The position numbers and the translations under genes were made by a program. From Spirodela intermedia (lineage: Eukaryota > Streptophyta > Magnoliopsida > Alismatales > Araceae): DNA of 64,000 nucleotides. The stretch's first letter is position 1. The number at the start of each line of letters is the position of its first letter. Positions 34,000 to 45,000 of the stretch are shown piece by piece. Under the pieces are notes generated by a model that was given only the letters and a program-made list of their open reading frames with translations, was not told where the DNA came from and searched no databases. The stretch spans positions 5,545,721-5,609,720 of the forward strand of contig LR746270.1 of assembly GCA_902729315.2 (NCBI GenBank), written 5' to 3'.

Positions 34000-34888
34000 T
34001 TGGACACCATCACCTACTCCTAGGATATTAGGAGTTAGATGGTTCATCACTTTTGTTAATGATTTCTTGAGAAATATATAGATTTATGTATTAAATTATA
34101 AATTGGAGGTGAGAAATGTTTCACAATAATTTTACTCATTAAAAATCAATTTTAAGTAAAAATAAATTGCTTTAAGATCAAACAATGCAAAGGATTTCTT
34201 TAATCATATTATCACAAGATCCTTTACAAGTGAAGTAATTATCCATGAGTCATCATGTGTTAATACTCCACAATAAAATGGTGTTGTGAAGAGAAAAAAC
34301 TAAGATATATTAAATGTGGCTTGATCACTTCTTTTTCAAATGAAAATACCTAAAACCTTTTGAGGTGAAGTTATACTCACGCTATCCACCTTATTAATAG
34401 ACTACCCACAAAATAATAAGGTAGACCTTATTAATACATGGCATACACTTAATGCCTTTCTTTGTCCATATCCATAAACCCATTAATAGTAAATTTGATC
34501 CACATGTAATTAAGTGTGTGTAATTAGATACTCAAATACAAAAGAAAGGCATAAATGTTATTGTCCTTTATTGAAGAGATTTTTTGTTTTTAAGGATGTA
34601 ACCTTTCATGAACATGAAGCTTATTTTGATATGATTTCTCTTAAGGGGGAAATCACTCACAATAATATGGAGGGAAAAAATCTTCATGGGAGAAAGTTTG
34701 TATTACTAAATACACCTCTAGACATACCCATGCCATCCAAAAAAACAAGAATAATACCACAAGAGAATGATGATCAATCTGACCCCATAGATCATCTTGA
34801 CCATGATCAACCTATGAGGAGATTAAAAATAATGAGAATAAAGGAATTACCCATAACTCTTGAGGAAGGAAAGAGAAAGTGTATTTGA
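34000..34888 (+). pseudogene. Copia integrase remnant
   Basis: Blocks: RILGVRWFITFVNDF (about 34040), RSNNAKDFF, HESSCVNTPQ then a stop then NGVVKRKN (about 34240-34300), SLLFQMKIPK, and the C-terminal CVIRYSNTKERHKCYCP with FFVFKDVTFHEHEAYFD (34514-34640). The first catalytic Asp can be placed in FVNDF. The second (usually RTDNAKD) is Asn, and the Glu of ERKN is Lys, so two of three catalytic residues are lost. Confidence 0.8.
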
Positions 34889-34969
34889 AACCCACGATAT
34901 CCTATTTCTAATTTCATATCACCCTCATATAAAACTTTTCTCAGTACTCAATTCTAAAACAAATCCATC

Positions 34970-36480
34970 TAAAGAATCAGAAACATTAAGTTAAGATGAA
35001 TGGAGACAAGCTATGGAGAAAGAATTAAGGGCCTTAGAAAAAAATTATACATAGAAATTAGCAAAGGTATCACTAGGGAAAAAAATCATGGGGCGTAAGT
35101 GGATCCATACAATCAAATATGACATAGATCATATAATAGAGAGATATAAAGCTTAGTTAATGGCTAAGAAATACACTCGAACCTATATAATGAATTCTCT
35201 ATAACTTTTATTCTGATTGTAAAAATGAATACAATTAGAACTTTGCTTTCATTAGCAGTAAATTATGAATGAGACATTCAACAATTTGATGTGAAGATTG
35301 TATACTTATATAGAGATTTAGAAGAAAACCTATACATATATATATATGTCCCTCATGGATATAATAAGAAATAGAGAGAGGTGTAGTATGTAAGTAAAGA
35401 AGTCATTATATGGACTTAAGTAGTCACCTAATACTTGGTTTGAAATTTTGTCTAAAGTAATATGTGAGTTAGGATTTAAACCATCTAACAGAGATCACAT
35501 ATTATTCATCAAGTACTCAACATCATGAAGAAATACAATCTCCTAATATATGTAGACGATATAATAATGACTAGAAATGAGAAATGTGAAAGAGCATCTT
35601 TGAGAGAAAATCAATTAAAGCAGTTTGACATTAAAACACTAGAAAAATTAAGATATTTCTTAGGAATAGAAGTAGCTTACTCTAAATATGGTATATTAAT
35701 TTAAAAATATAAATATATTTTAGATCTATTACAAGTAGATGTAAACCTATACATACACAAATAGATCACAATCATTAACTTAGCAACGCCAAAGAAAGTA
35801 ACAAGATAAATGTACTTGGATACTAAATAATAGTGGAAAAATTAATATATCTTTCTCACACTACACCTGATACATCATATGTTGTTAGAGTACTTAGTCA
35901 ACTCATGTAATCTACAATCTCAATTGCTTGTTATTGAAAGAGTTCTTCAATATCTAAAAGACACTCAAGAAAGGTATTTTATACAACAAATAAAATAAAT
36001 TAGATATACAAGTATATAGTGACACTGATTATGCAAGTTTTATTATTGACTGAAGATCTACCTCAAGTTACCATAGCTTTTTAGGTAGTAATCTCATCAG
36101 TTAACAAATTAAGAAACAACATGTCGTGACAAGGTCCAATACAAAGTCAGAATTTTGAGTGATTGCACAATAAATTTGGGAATCAATATAGGTGAAAGGA
36201 ACCTTGAAAGGTCTGAATATTAAAATGAAGTGAGTCAATCTAACTATACTATGACAACAGATCAACAATAAATATCATGCATAATCTGATCTAGCACAAT
36301 CATATGAAGCACAAAGATTGACTGAGAATTCATCGAGAAGTTTGATCAAGGAATCATGTGTACACTATATATTTCCACTCATGATCAACTTAGTGATGTA
36401 TTGGCCAATGGCTTGAGTGGACTAATCTTTCTTAGACTTATATCTAAGTTGGGATTAGGTGATATCTATTCAGCAGCTTG
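34970..36480 (+). pseudogene. Copia reverse transcriptase and RNase H remnant
   Basis: DEWRQAMEKELRALEKNYT (about 35000), GRKWIHTIKYDIDHIIERYKA, LIYVDDIIMTRNE at about 35545 (the YVDD catalytic core survives), LEKLRYFLGIEVAYSKYGIL, and the RNase H end with STHDQLSDVLANGLS and SKLGLGDIYSAA then stop (about 36395-36480). The end is followed by the purine tract GAGGGGGAA and the LTR. Stops and shifts break it in many places. Confidence 0.82.
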
Positions 36481-36488
36481 AGGGGGAA

Positions 36489-36727
36489 TGTTAGTAATAA
36501 TGAACCGTGTTCTAGGTCAAGTAGATCCATTAATGGGATCTGACCCAAAACCCCATTGTATATATACCTATATACCTCATTTTCCTAGAGTTAATGAAGT
36601 ATTTCCTTTTTTTACTATTTCGACCCTCGATTCAACACATATTTATGCAAGAACCAATCTTATCCTAAAACGCTATAAAGTTTTTAAGCTTGTCTCTCTT
36701 ATAGTGGTCCGCATCCTTCCATCAACA
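36489..36727 (+). mobile_element. Copia 3' LTR, about 239 bp
   Basis: Begins TGTTAGTAATAATG right after the purine tract GAGGGGGAA and ends CCATCAACA, giving TGTTA...CAACA termini. It has a TATA-like TGTATATATACC near 36557. Only about 21 bp separate its end from the stop codon of the YSL gene on the other strand, so it lies in what should be that gene's 3' untranslated region. The 5' LTR was not identified, so the right end is inferred from its form alone. Confidence 0.65.
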
Positions 36728-36748
36728 AGGAAGATTGCGCCATCTTCC

Positions 36749-39239
36749 CTAACTGGGCAGGAACTTCATGCAGATAGGGGGATTGATCTTCGCCAAAGCT
36801 AGCAGGGATGAAGGGAGAGTCCACAGCCCATCTCCGCAGATAAGACCCGAGGCTACAGCCGGCACTATGACGGTAGCCTTCTTGCTGTCAAACCAGTGCC
36901 AGCCGAATACCACCAGGCTCCCTACGCACATGTCGATGGCGAAGCTCCCCCCCACCAAGAAGGGCACCGCCATGACCATGGGCAGGGGGATCCACCTGCC
37001 GTAAATTTCCGGCGAGAGGTCCCGAGCAATGTTGGCAGCGACAGCGAAGCCGAAGAACCCGTAGCAAAGTTGGAGGCAGTGGCGGGGCAGCGCCGAGAAG
37101 CCCTCCACGCCTAGGATGGCCATGTTCCGGTAGATCAGCGCGTACGGCGCCTTGAAGCTGCCGTCAGGGTTGCCCACGTCGAAGGCCTTGTAAAAGAGGA
37201 AGAAGGCCAGGGGCGCGACTACGCACCCTATGGCAGTGCCGACCGCCTGGCTAAAGAGCATTGACCTTGGGGAGGTGAGTGTAAGGTGCCCCGTTTTGAA
37301 GTCGTGCATCAGGTCGGCGGAGATGGAGACGACAGACTTTATCAGGCCGCAACCAACAAGGCCGGCGACCACGCCGTTGTTCTGCCCCGCCCAAGCGGCA
37401 AGGATGAAGAGGGCCACCTTCCCGTAGTTGTATGCCATGTTCATGTCTGTGAGGCCGGCGCCATAGGCGTTGCAGAAGCTGAGGGCCGGCGCGAGCAGGT
37501 AGGCGATGACGACGTAGTACCACTTCACCTCGGGGAACATGAGAGGGATGGCGATGACGGAGCCGAGGGCGAAGAGAATGTACCCAACAAAGGCCAGCCA
37601 CACTGGGATGCTCTCCTTCATGAACAATTCATTTCGCTGGTGATCATCTAGCGCCACAACTCCATTATCTGCCACTGAACAGAGAGGTGGACTTCAGCGG
37701 CCACGGTTATAGCATTCTGTCAACTCAATTGAACGATTCGGGCCTTTCTTACCGATCTTGTGTCCCGTCGCCCTGTGTCTGCTATGGATGCTTCTAGCCG
37801 TGCAACCCAGAATCTTGACGAAGTTGTAGAGCCCATCGCCGAGGATCAGAGCGATCGAAATGAAGACCTGCGCAGCCATCGTAAGCATGACGAGTTGGAC
37901 CTTCTAATTCGATACAAATGGAATGGATTGAATTGAAGCGATAATCTCGTACCTTGTATCCCTGCAAGCTTTTCATGCTGCCCTCTGGCAGAGTACCGGG
38001 GTACCAGTCGCCCTTCAGGTCTCTTATGAGCGGCCACATTATGCCCCATGAGAGGACAGCTCCAATGAGGAGGGAGATGTTCACGAGGTGGGAACAGATC
38101 ATTCCGGCGCCGACGTAGGTCATGCTGAAATCGAAAAAAAACCTGCGGAAACCAAGGGGTCCGATCAGATATGAAAGAAAAATACCAAGAGACAGAGAGA
38201 TGTGATTAATTCACGGGGGGTGGGCCTACGTCTGCTTCCATGCTTGTAGGCCAAAAGTGGGAAACTGAGAGAACCCGCAGACATCTCCCCCCGCGTAGAA
38301 CCACTGGAAGAAGCTCCACAGGAAGCTGAGGGTGAAGAACTTCGTGAACCCGCGGACTTGCTTCCTGGAAAAGCAGCAGAATCCAATAACATGAAGGTGG
38401 AGGTCTCTGTTCCCGAAAAAGAGGATGCCATCGATGTCAGAACCTTGCCATCTTGTCCCCGCGAGGGGTGTGGAAGCCATTGATGAGGACGGCGGTGGCT
38501 GTGCCGCTGGGATAAGTGAGCTTGTAGTCGATGATCATGATCTACAGAGGAATAAGATTCCCAGTATTAATGAAGAATTTAATGGACGATTTGTCTAACT
38601 CGAAGGGAGAAGGGGGAAAGCGGCTTCACCTTCCTGAGAGGAACCAGGGCCAGGAGCCCGACGAAGCTGACGATGAACAGAAACCCGGTCATCCAGCCGA
38701 TCCCAGGCTCCTTGTAGCTCCCTGGCGAATTCCCCTCCGTGTCCACCCCCGCTTGCTCATAAGTCTTCTTGTTCAGCCCCAACAAGTACGACCCAAACCC
38801 CCCTGCCTCAAGAGCTCCATTGTAAGAGAGGAATTCGGCTCTGCCCTGGGGTGGAAGGCAGAGATTTCAGGGATTTCTCCTTACCTCCGACAGCGACGCT
38901 GTAACAGGCAACGGCACAGGTCTGGATGACAGTGTTCTCCTGGCGGGTGAAGGGGGTTGACACGATCCCGGCGCTGTGGAGTAGCTTCGTCCAGGTCCGC
39001 ACGAAGACGAATGCGAGGAGGGCAGCAGAGACGTTGAGCGTGGGCACCAGCCCCGTGGTGAGGTTCAGCTTCATCACTATAACGCTGTAAATCATCCCGA
39101 TGATAAGGCTTGCCACGAGCCCCCGTACCGTCAGCTGCTCCGACCATGACGGGATCCTCTCCGACGACCACATCGGTTCCAGTTCTTCGGGGTCGTGCCC
39201 TCCCTGGATCTCCCCCTCTTCCTCGTCATGCTCTACCAT
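36749..39239 (-). CDS. YSL: Yellow Stripe-Like metal-nicotianamine transporter
   Basis: Seven exons on the minus strand: 39239-38885, 38802-38630, 38541-38444, 38364-38230, 38142-37953, 37867-37753 and 37674-36749. All six introns are 78-88 bp with GT-AG ends and compatible phases. The joined frame is 1992 nt, 663 residues plus TAG, near the usual length of about 670. The ATG at 39239 has A at -3 and G at +4; the open frame before it has no ATG. The product belongs to the oligopeptide transporter (OPT) family, polytopic membrane carriers of metal-nicotianamine or phytosiderophore chelates. Diagnostic text includes [92 protein letters not shown] and [14 protein letters not shown]. The C-terminal part most resembles the YSL1/2/3 branch. 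A copia LTR lies about 21 bp past the stop. Confidence 0.95.
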
Positions 39240-39451
39240 CTTCAGAAGCGTCAATTTGGACTGACAAACTTTCCTCCGGCCTTGCCTTCGCTCAGAGAAT
39301 CTAGTCAGGGGAAGAAGATCGCGGAATCTCCCACGGGGGTCAATTCGCTACGAAATCTTTCTTCTCTACGACCACCTCAAATGCCCTTCCAGCCCAGATC
39401 TTCTTCAACCTCGGCTACCCCTGAAACTCAGAATGTCTTCAAACTCGCGCC

Positions 39452-39457
39452 TTTATA
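39452..39457 (-). promoter_or_regulatory. Candidate TATA box of the YSL gene
   Basis: The minus strand reads GGGTATAAAGGCGC, about 213 bp upstream of the chosen ATG. Position and context suit a core promoter with a 5' leader of roughly 180 nt. Confidence 0.5.
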
Positions 39458-40085
39458 CCCTTTCTCCGATCCACGCAACTTCGAACTCCTCCACATTGCC
39501 CCCACCCACTATAGCGTCCATGAACGGTGAGAAGTTTCAGGCCAACTCCAGCCGTAGGCGGGCTTCTGTACTCCAAATTCTCATGTACGATTTACAGATT
39601 GATCCGTGCGGTACAAAGGGGCACCGGATGCGCCTTTTCAACCCCCCCGTTCAATCCCCGTCGCCGCCAAGATGACGCCAGAAATGAGAACCTTCCCCTC
39701 ACGTTTCCTTCCGCGGGACCCGCCGCCCTCACGTCTCCTATCGGTGGCGAATCTTCGCGCACACGTCAGCGAGACGGACGCGCCGTCCCCTCGACTTGCT
39801 AGCGTCTCCCCTCTGTTTCCTCGAAGCGGAATATGATGACGCACCGTGACGCGACCGCTGGATGTTGGTGGTCCAAGTGTGAACGATCGACTGCCCCCCG
39901 AATCAAAATCCAATTTTCGCAGAGTTTTGTGACATCAGAATCAAGTTGACATCAAAAAGATCGTGAGATGCTGTAAACAATCAACTCCATTATATGCACA
40001 CAAAATGAAATCAGTGACAACAAATCTTGAAGCCTGAAAACAGGAAATTTGCCCAGCGCTTGACTATTTGAGCCGAGATGGACTT

Positions 40086-40126
<41 letters not shown>

Positions 40127-40133
40127 TTCCCCT
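40086..40133. repeat. (CT)n microsatellite
   Basis: An almost uninterrupted CT run of about 48 bp, some 850 bp upstream of the YSL start. It reads as a GA tract in the gene's direction. Confidence 0.95.
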
Positions 40134-40850
40134 CCTCTCTCTATCCGGATCAACCCAGAGGCAGTTTCTATGCCCGGGGTTCAGTAAAAATTTAAAACCT
40201 TATCGATTTCTACGGCACAGAATCCGTGTGCGATAGATGCCTTCCACACGCCCCCACACATGATGGAAGACAAAAGATTAAAAATCCTGAATACGAAAAG
40301 GGAGAACCAGTGATGTCCACAAGAAGGCAAGTGACCGTTGACTCTATTCCCCGGCCCGTCGCGATCCCTCCCGTCATTACTACCATCTGACCAGTGCGGA
40401 CCCGGCGGCGCAACCGGACAAAAGGGTGGGGAGCCGCCCTAAAGTCTCCCATCCTTTCTTTTTGAGAGAAGCGACATGGGGTGGCCCTCGGGATGCTCTC
40501 CAGAAACCGACGGCCGCCGTTCTCCACCACGCTGCCTGGTGAGCCACAGTGCCCGCAGCTCGCGCCAGGCGGCGGCAGTGCACGTGGAGACAAAGATGAT
40601 TACAGACGGCGGGTTGAGGACTATCGGCGTGGGTCAATTGCGTCATTCCTTTACGAGGTCTTGTTTTCAGTTAAATTTTCCAGTCCCCAGATTTCCGAAT
40701 TTGATATAAATTGCAATATATCCTAGTATCTCGTAAACCTCCCCCCCTCCGCGAAAACTGCAGATGCATTCGTTGTTTAGAAATCCCTTGAAGTTTGATT
40801 TGAACGATATGGATATGCCTCAGGCATTATACATCGTTCCGTTAAACTTT

Positions 40851-41930
40851 TAAAAAAGACCCAAAAACCAGTTAATAATGTTTCTTGCTGAGGCATTGAT
40901 GCCGCAAAGTATAGGAAGAAAGGCAATCCACGCAGCGAATATAGGCCATGCCAAGAGAGAGCGAAACCCAGGGGATGGAGACGGAGTGGGACAGGCCTTG
41001 GTGGCTAGACCGTGCGAGAGAGATAGAAGAGAACAGATGGATAAGAGTCTCACTGGCATTGGGAATGTCCATTTTATCCCTAGAATTATTGAATATAGAG
41101 CTCTATAGAATATTTAAAATTGTAATTGCCTTCAAAACTCTGGCTAATTTAACTTAATTCGAATAAACGTAATGCAACGTAATATGGACTGTGTAGTTTG
41201 TGGGAACCGCTAGATAATCTCAATATAAATATCCGCGGACATTTTTGGACAATGTTGTAGGTTTGCAGGAATTATCAAGTTTAAAGGTCTTGGGTTATAG
41301 TATATCGTTTTCAGACTCATATTCCGCCTGATCCTTTATCTCTTTTTTCCTCTCTTTCCCTTAGCTAGAGGCTGTATGATCGAAAGTTTAATCTTTTACA
41401 AGCGTTCCACTGCGAATCAACTTTTGACCAATTCTTGGGGCTCCGATTGAGTCAAAACCCTTGTAAAAGTTTTCATGTTAACGTTGGACCTTTGAATAAG
41501 GTGAAATATGTTTGCATGTCTCACGAGAGAACATATTAAAAGATAGTAGGGAAAGAGTAAATGGCTAGCAAGGAACCACTCTTATAAATAGCTTATATGA
41601 CTAATAATGATTTGATTTGATTTAATGATTGAAGCCTTGAGTTCTCCCTGTTTTGGCATGTCTAACGGTCCTGTACATGAAATCAAGGAACCATTCATAT
41701 GTTGGCATGTGTAACGGTCCTGTACATACAATGATTTCTATGGACCGGCCTCATATTTTTGAGGCACTCTCTCTATTTTTCTGATATTGACAAACCAAGG
41801 AAGAAAATCAACTAATCTGAATATATTGATAATTTTGACAAATGCCTAGTATGGTTATCCTATTTACTAAATTAAGGGCAGTTACCATGAATAAGTTTTG
41901 AGTTTATTTATAACTTGACACTTTCGGCTC
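40851..41930. other. Intergenic, nothing recognised
   Basis: Mixed-composition unique sequence. There is a short direct repeat near 41650-41725 (GGCATGT, TAACGGTCCTGTACAT occurring twice). No gene or element identified. Confidence 0.4.
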
Positions 41931-41931
41931 T

Positions 41932-42011
41932 TTATATATATATCTCTCTCTCCCTCTCCCTGTCTCTCTCTCTCTCCTGTCTCTCTCTCCTCTCTCTCTC
42001 TCTCCTCTCTC
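41932..42011. repeat. Compound TA/CT-rich low-complexity tract
   Basis: A short TATATA run passes into interrupted CTCTCT with CCTGT spacers. Confidence 0.9.
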
Positions 42012-45000
42012 TTGGACTGAAAATCCAGACATTTTTTTCCTCCTATTGAGTCAGTACTCACAATTTATCATGGAAATAGTCAGCGAAACCATAGAGTGTG
42101 CCACCTGTATCTACACACTCCTCCACAACATTCCCCTCCCCAGCCCCATCAATCCTAATAATTATTCGCTATTTAGAACAATATCACCAAGTCTCCCTAC
42201 TCTTAGAAGATACTTACCTCGGATCAAATTCCTAAAACATCTACATTAGTAAATACGTCTTCAGATGCTTTAATCTTTTATTTAGAGTTATATTTCATTG
42301 GAATATGTAAACAAATTATCAAATAATTAGCCTTCACTCTAGATCATAATGAATTTTTTGCCAATCTATGCTCCAAGAAGACATCTCTATTAAACTAAAT
42401 AATAGATTAATTGAGGAGAGGGAGGTAAAAAACAAGGCCACAAGCTTGGATTTAACATCCTAAGATGATTCTTATGAAAATATCTAGTATAGAATAATTT
42501 CATTGTCAACTTTTTCTAGGAGTACTTGTTCGTAAAAACAATACCTCAGATTCAAATTTAACCTTTTAGTCCTTGCCAAAAAAAAAACAGGATTCTAGCA
42601 AAAACTAGTTATACTGGCATTTGTAAAAAATTGTAAAAAATTAACATCAAAAGTGGGAAAAAAAAATTGACTTTTGTATCATCAAAATTAGCATATTGTA
42701 TTCACTATAGTTTTGTTTCACACTTTTAGAGGTAAGGATACATTTGGTTGTTGATCGGCGAAAAATGATATTTGAATTTTAATACCATGGTATTTTTCAA
42801 AGTTTTCTATATGGCTGTCACGTAACAACTACTTAATTGCAGTCCATTGGAAATATTTTATGATGTTTGCCACTAGAATTTTCTTTATCAAGTTCCTTTT
42901 CTACCTAATTCAAATTCTCATAAAGAATATTTTTGTGATAATAGGTATTGAGTGTTTCTACCTAATTCAAATAGTCAATAAAGAATATTTCCGTGATGAT
43001 TGGTATTGATTGGGAAAATAATGCTTGATGCAGCCAAGGCCTAGTTATTCCTTGGGCCATTTTTCGTGACCCCCATGGAAACCCATATAGCACGACCCAT
43101 CAAAGTTGCTCTAATACATGCCTGATCCAGTCGGGTACATGGATGGAAAAGAGGATATGGGGTATTGGAGAGGGGCAGGGTGTCCCGCCAAATAGGTGGT
43201 CAGATAGCAGAAACCCAACTGCAAACATTTCGAGGCAACTTCAGATTACTAAAAGTTTGATAAGTGAGAATCAGTAATCGATTAGAGCTAAATTTCTTCA
43301 AACAGGTGTTATAATGTCAATCAGGCTTTACCAAAATTTAAATCTATTAACAAGAGTTTCATCATGTTTGCAACAAATTAAGTCTTCCTATTTTAAATAC
43401 GGTAATTACGGTTACTTTTCATATCATGGCATCATAACCGAGCGAATCCTAACCTCATGATGCAATTTCAAAAAGATGTAAAACTACCTTTTCATTTAAA
43501 TATATCTGACGAATTTACACCAAATGTGAAACTTTGTCGAAATACGTGCTATTAAATTCGTTTTACCCACAAGAGTTATGTCCTTTTGCATATTTCAGGT
43601 GATTGAACGCTATTAAATAATACTCTCCGATAAGGTAAGACCAGTGTTTGAGGAGATAGGTTCCAAAATGGAGAAGCCAATAATTGCCAATTTGACGGCC
43701 AATTTGCCATTTTTTTGAGTCGTGCTGAGTAGAGCTTACTTTTAAACAAAAGTTGCAGAAATGCGAATTTAGCCAGGCCACTCTAGACGAGCCAATAGTA
43801 GCAACAGATAATTCTCGATGTAGGGAGTGAATCATAATGTTTGTTCGGTATCCCATGGGGATTAGAGCCAGTCAAGATGCGAAATCGTTTTACTTATTAA
43901 GGTCAAAATTATAATGTTCCCTTGTCTGAGTTTAAAATTTATGTATACCGGAGTACCCTAATTAATCCTTCGGTGGTAGTTTCCAAATTAACGAAGACCC
44001 TAATATTATCACGTTGCATTAGAGCTCTTCACTCCTTGATTGTCTTTTACAATTCTATTACGCACTTCTCGAGCGCTTAATTGTAAGTATTCACTAGTTT
44101 GGAAATTGTAACTTAGTAACCTTCTTGGGCTCCGACTAGATATATCAAATCGTCCGAAGAATTGAGCAAAGGCGTTTTTTTGGCCTTTTCCATGGTACCC
44201 ACCCTTGCGACAATGGGGGACAACCGAGCCCAACTATACGGGTTGGACCAAACATGTCACAATCTGTGGACTAACTCAAGTCCACACGTACATTCAGCGC
44301 TTAGAAGCAAGTTTCACAAAACCTGTTCTGGGGTTTTTGCCTTACCCTAAACTCGCAGAATTATTTGCTCGACCACATCCGCTTTCGAATTCTATTTTCC
44401 CTCCGCATTAACAAAGAGAAGTAAAGAGAGAGCGACCAAGAAGAGAAGATAGTGACGGAGGGTTACCAAGTTCATTTCAGCCACTAGGCAGTTATAACTA
44501 GCACGAGGGAGGGCAGCGTCTCCGCAAATTGATGAATCAAATCAGAAAGGAATTGCCTGTTTCTATGAATTGAAATGTTTTGAGGTCTACGGTATTTCGA
44601 AAACCACGGGGTTATAGTTGATTCAAGGTATTTACGGGGATGTAAACCAAAAAATCTCTTCATTTACATCTTTACCATTTCATGGGTCTCAGTGTGCCCG
44701 TCAAGGAGGAAAGCCCAACCCATGTCCTTGGGAATTCGGCCTGCCTTGTGCACAGATGGGCCAGGCAGGACACTCCAGAGGTCTACAATACAAACCTGGA
44801 ATCACCGTCTTCCCCCACTCTGTGTCGGTACTGCCCTGGACTCAAAACAAATTCTATTCGTTGGCGACCATCGGATCGAGTTGAAATCAGTCATTCGCGT
44901 CCGTTAAGATCGCCACGTGAAATATACCGATTTTGAAACATGGTATTCAGGAAAGTAGAGTGATCGTCTTCTGCATTTTTCTGGCGAAATGAAATATTAA

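Larger units (their letters stand above)
30640..36727 (+). mobile_element. Decayed Ty1/copia retrotransposon
   Basis: Copia order on the plus strand: gag end, protease, pre-integrase, integrase, RT, RNase H, then 3' LTR. A family B solo LTR (31921-33924, duplication TAAAG) interrupts it between the pre-integrase region and integrase. The coding region is broken throughout. Order integrase before RT distinguishes it from the Ty3/gypsy elements to the left. Confidence 0.85.
39240..40850. other. Upstream region of the YSL gene
   Basis: GC-rich near the gene and containing a CT microsatellite (40086-40133). Open frames on both strands here are short, overlap each other and resemble no family I know. 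I see no transposon. Confidence 0.5.

Noticed and set aside
36768-37651. Several 60-121 codon frames overlapping YSL exon 7
   Set aside because: Shadows of the YSL coding sequence in other frames and strand.
39240-39254. Start of YSL exon 1 at 39254
   Set aside because: That codon is TTG; the first ATG in frame is at 39239 and has a good context.
39638-40726. GC-rich frames upstream of YSL
   Set aside because: Mutually overlapping, without motifs; consistent with a GC-rich promoter region.
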